Assembly (NCBI GenBank): GCA_033239005.1
Contig: BSQZ01000029.1
Location: 421,001 to 485,000, forward strand
Length of the DNA stretch: 64,000 bases
Direction: 5' to 3'
Source of the DNA: Lamellibrachia satsuma
Lineage: Eukaryota > Annelida > Polychaeta > Sabellida > Siboglinidae
Positions 61,966 through 64,000 of the stretch are shown here, in pieces. The first letter of the stretch is position 1; every line of letters starts with the position of its first letter. The notes under the pieces are model-generated. The model did not search any database, was not told the origin of the DNA, and was given only the letters and a program-made list of their open reading frames with translations. The position numbers and the translations under genes were made by a program.

Positions 61966-62580
61966 TTTACAGGCCATGCCATCACGCTGGTTGAAATATA
62001 TTGAATGTTTGTCAACACAGAGACACTTTTTTATTCTTTTTTTCATTCATTACATATTTGTAAAATTAGGTAGCTTATGACAAACTGACATACCACACTG
62101 ACGCAGGGCTCCATCATCACTGTTGAATCAGTCGCCCCGGTACCCGTGAGTCACAGTGAGTCACAGTGAGTCACAGTGAGTCACAGTGAGTCACAGTCAG
62201 TCACAGTCAGTCACAGTCAGTCACAGTCAGTCACAGTGAGTAACAGTGACTATGACATATTGCTGGGGGAAACGAACACAATGAACAATGTGTTGTCACC
62301 ATTACACCTGTGTTACTACTGCACTAATTTTGCAGGCCTTCAAACCCATCATGGTATCAGCCACACACTTCGACACGCTCTACAATTATATTTACGTCTA
62401 CTTGGAGTGGTTCTGGGTGTACGTGTCTTCGCTTTTACAAAAAGTATACTCTGAAGTTGTTTTTGCCTATGATCTTGACAGCCGGTGCTGAATGTATATT
62501 TTAATTAGTTGCCTGTGTGTTCGAATAGGCGTTTAGTGGAATACCCTTTTGGAACGTAACTAATGGTCCTTTGGAATGAT
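61965..62580. repeat. Dispersed repeat Y, copy 2, with 10-bp array
   Basis: Partner of 44775-45370. At 62147-62250 the 10-bp unit GTGAGTCACA/GTCAGTCACA repeats about ten times. Confidence 0.85.
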
Positions 62581-62589
62581 TGAAACCAT

Positions 62590-62765
62590 GAAAAAAAAAT
62601 CCGAAAAACACGAAACGCACTGTACCTATAGAATAAATAACCAGAATGCGCAAGATTTGTTCTCAATAAGTCAAAAAGAAAGGCACCGCTACTCAGTACA
62701 CATCCACTACCAACCAGATCCATAACAAAAACACAAGAAACATTTGCCAGGATGACGTTTTATAT
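62590..62765. repeat. Dispersed repeat X, copy 3 (diverged)
   Basis: Shares CCAGAATGCGCAA, GCTACTCAGTACACA and TTGCCAGGATGACGT with copies 1 and 2 in the same order after repeat Y. Confidence 0.75.
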
Positions 62766-62769
62766 ATTG

Positions 62770-63690
<921 letters not shown>

Positions 63691-63774
63691 TCAATTAGAC
63701 CCAGCATTTGTATAAATTTACACATATAAAATAATATATAGTCCTACTACATAAACAAACCAACACTTCGAGCG

Positions 63775-64000
63775 GGACGGTTTATTATCTCTGACGCATT
63801 GACAATGTACAAGGTCGTGTAATTTTTAACAGACGGCACATCTACGAATTGCCTGGCATGCGACGCACAATCTTTCTGATACGTGATGTAATTGACATCA
63901 ATAAATCATTGATCAAACCAAGGTAACTATTTGAAATTAACTGTTATTGCAACCAACAAATTAGTCTCGTTGAAATCACTGAAAGTCCGATGCAAACCAC
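63775..64000 (-). pseudogene. Relative D of the cysteine-rich gene (3' UTR, cut by window edge)
   Basis: AATAAA at 63781-63786, CAATGCGTCAGAGATAATAA and the upstream GATTTCAACGAGACTAATTT...GGACTTTCAGTGA region match the intact gene's 3' UTR up to the window end. Coding exons would lie beyond 64000, so this could belong to an intact gene. Confidence 0.6.

Overview
This is animal nuclear DNA: spliced genes with canonical GT-AG introns, a eukaryotic tRNA gene, CR1-type and other LINEs, tRNA-derived SINEs, hAT-type and other TIR elements, long CA/TA microsatellites and many minisatellite arrays. AT-rich introns and this repeat mix suit a marine or freshwater invertebrate; a mollusc, possibly a bivalve, is my guess, but no feature proves it. 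Most long open frames in the window are artefacts of tandem repeats. Three things look like real host gene content, and several other coding stretches are broken. | Left third (about 4.65-21.0 kb, minus strand): a 12-exon gene for an HMG20A/HMG20B-like chromatin protein, which I could read exon by exon with consistent phases (about 454 residues). It has the basic patch and HMG box of HMG20 and the C-terminal coiled coil of HMG20, with a U1/matrin-type C2H2 finger between them. Its introns hold a nearly intact CR1 LINE (11.4-14.6 kb), an older decayed LINE (17.4-20.6 kb), SINEs, a MITE and a 93-bp satellite. A tRNA-Val(AAC) gene lies just beyond its first exon. | Middle (21.4-29 kb): a 457-bp MITE, the C-terminus of a LINE whose codons have been amplified into a 34-bp array, a 61-bp array, another LINE reverse transcriptase fragment, a frameshifted Neuralized NHR domain next to a 22-bp array, and a MADF/Myb-like fragment interrupted by a 21-bp array. 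| 29-31 kb (minus): a compact gene with TATA box, signal-peptide exon, short acidic exon and a terminal exon encoding a protein with 16 cysteines. Decayed or edge-cut relatives of its 3' end occur at about 36.2, 56.7 and 63.8 kb, all on the same strand, so this looks like a local tandem family. | Right half: repeats almost throughout. It contains a large GTGCTGGATG-type array, a clean hAT element with 8-bp target duplication that carries an exon-like segment, a 1.4-kb 25-bp array, a 2.35-kb 61-bp array, decayed CR1 pieces on both strands, and duplicated non-coding blocks. In several cases an expanded array in one repeat copy matches a single unit in a paralogous copy, so the window records how minisatellites start.
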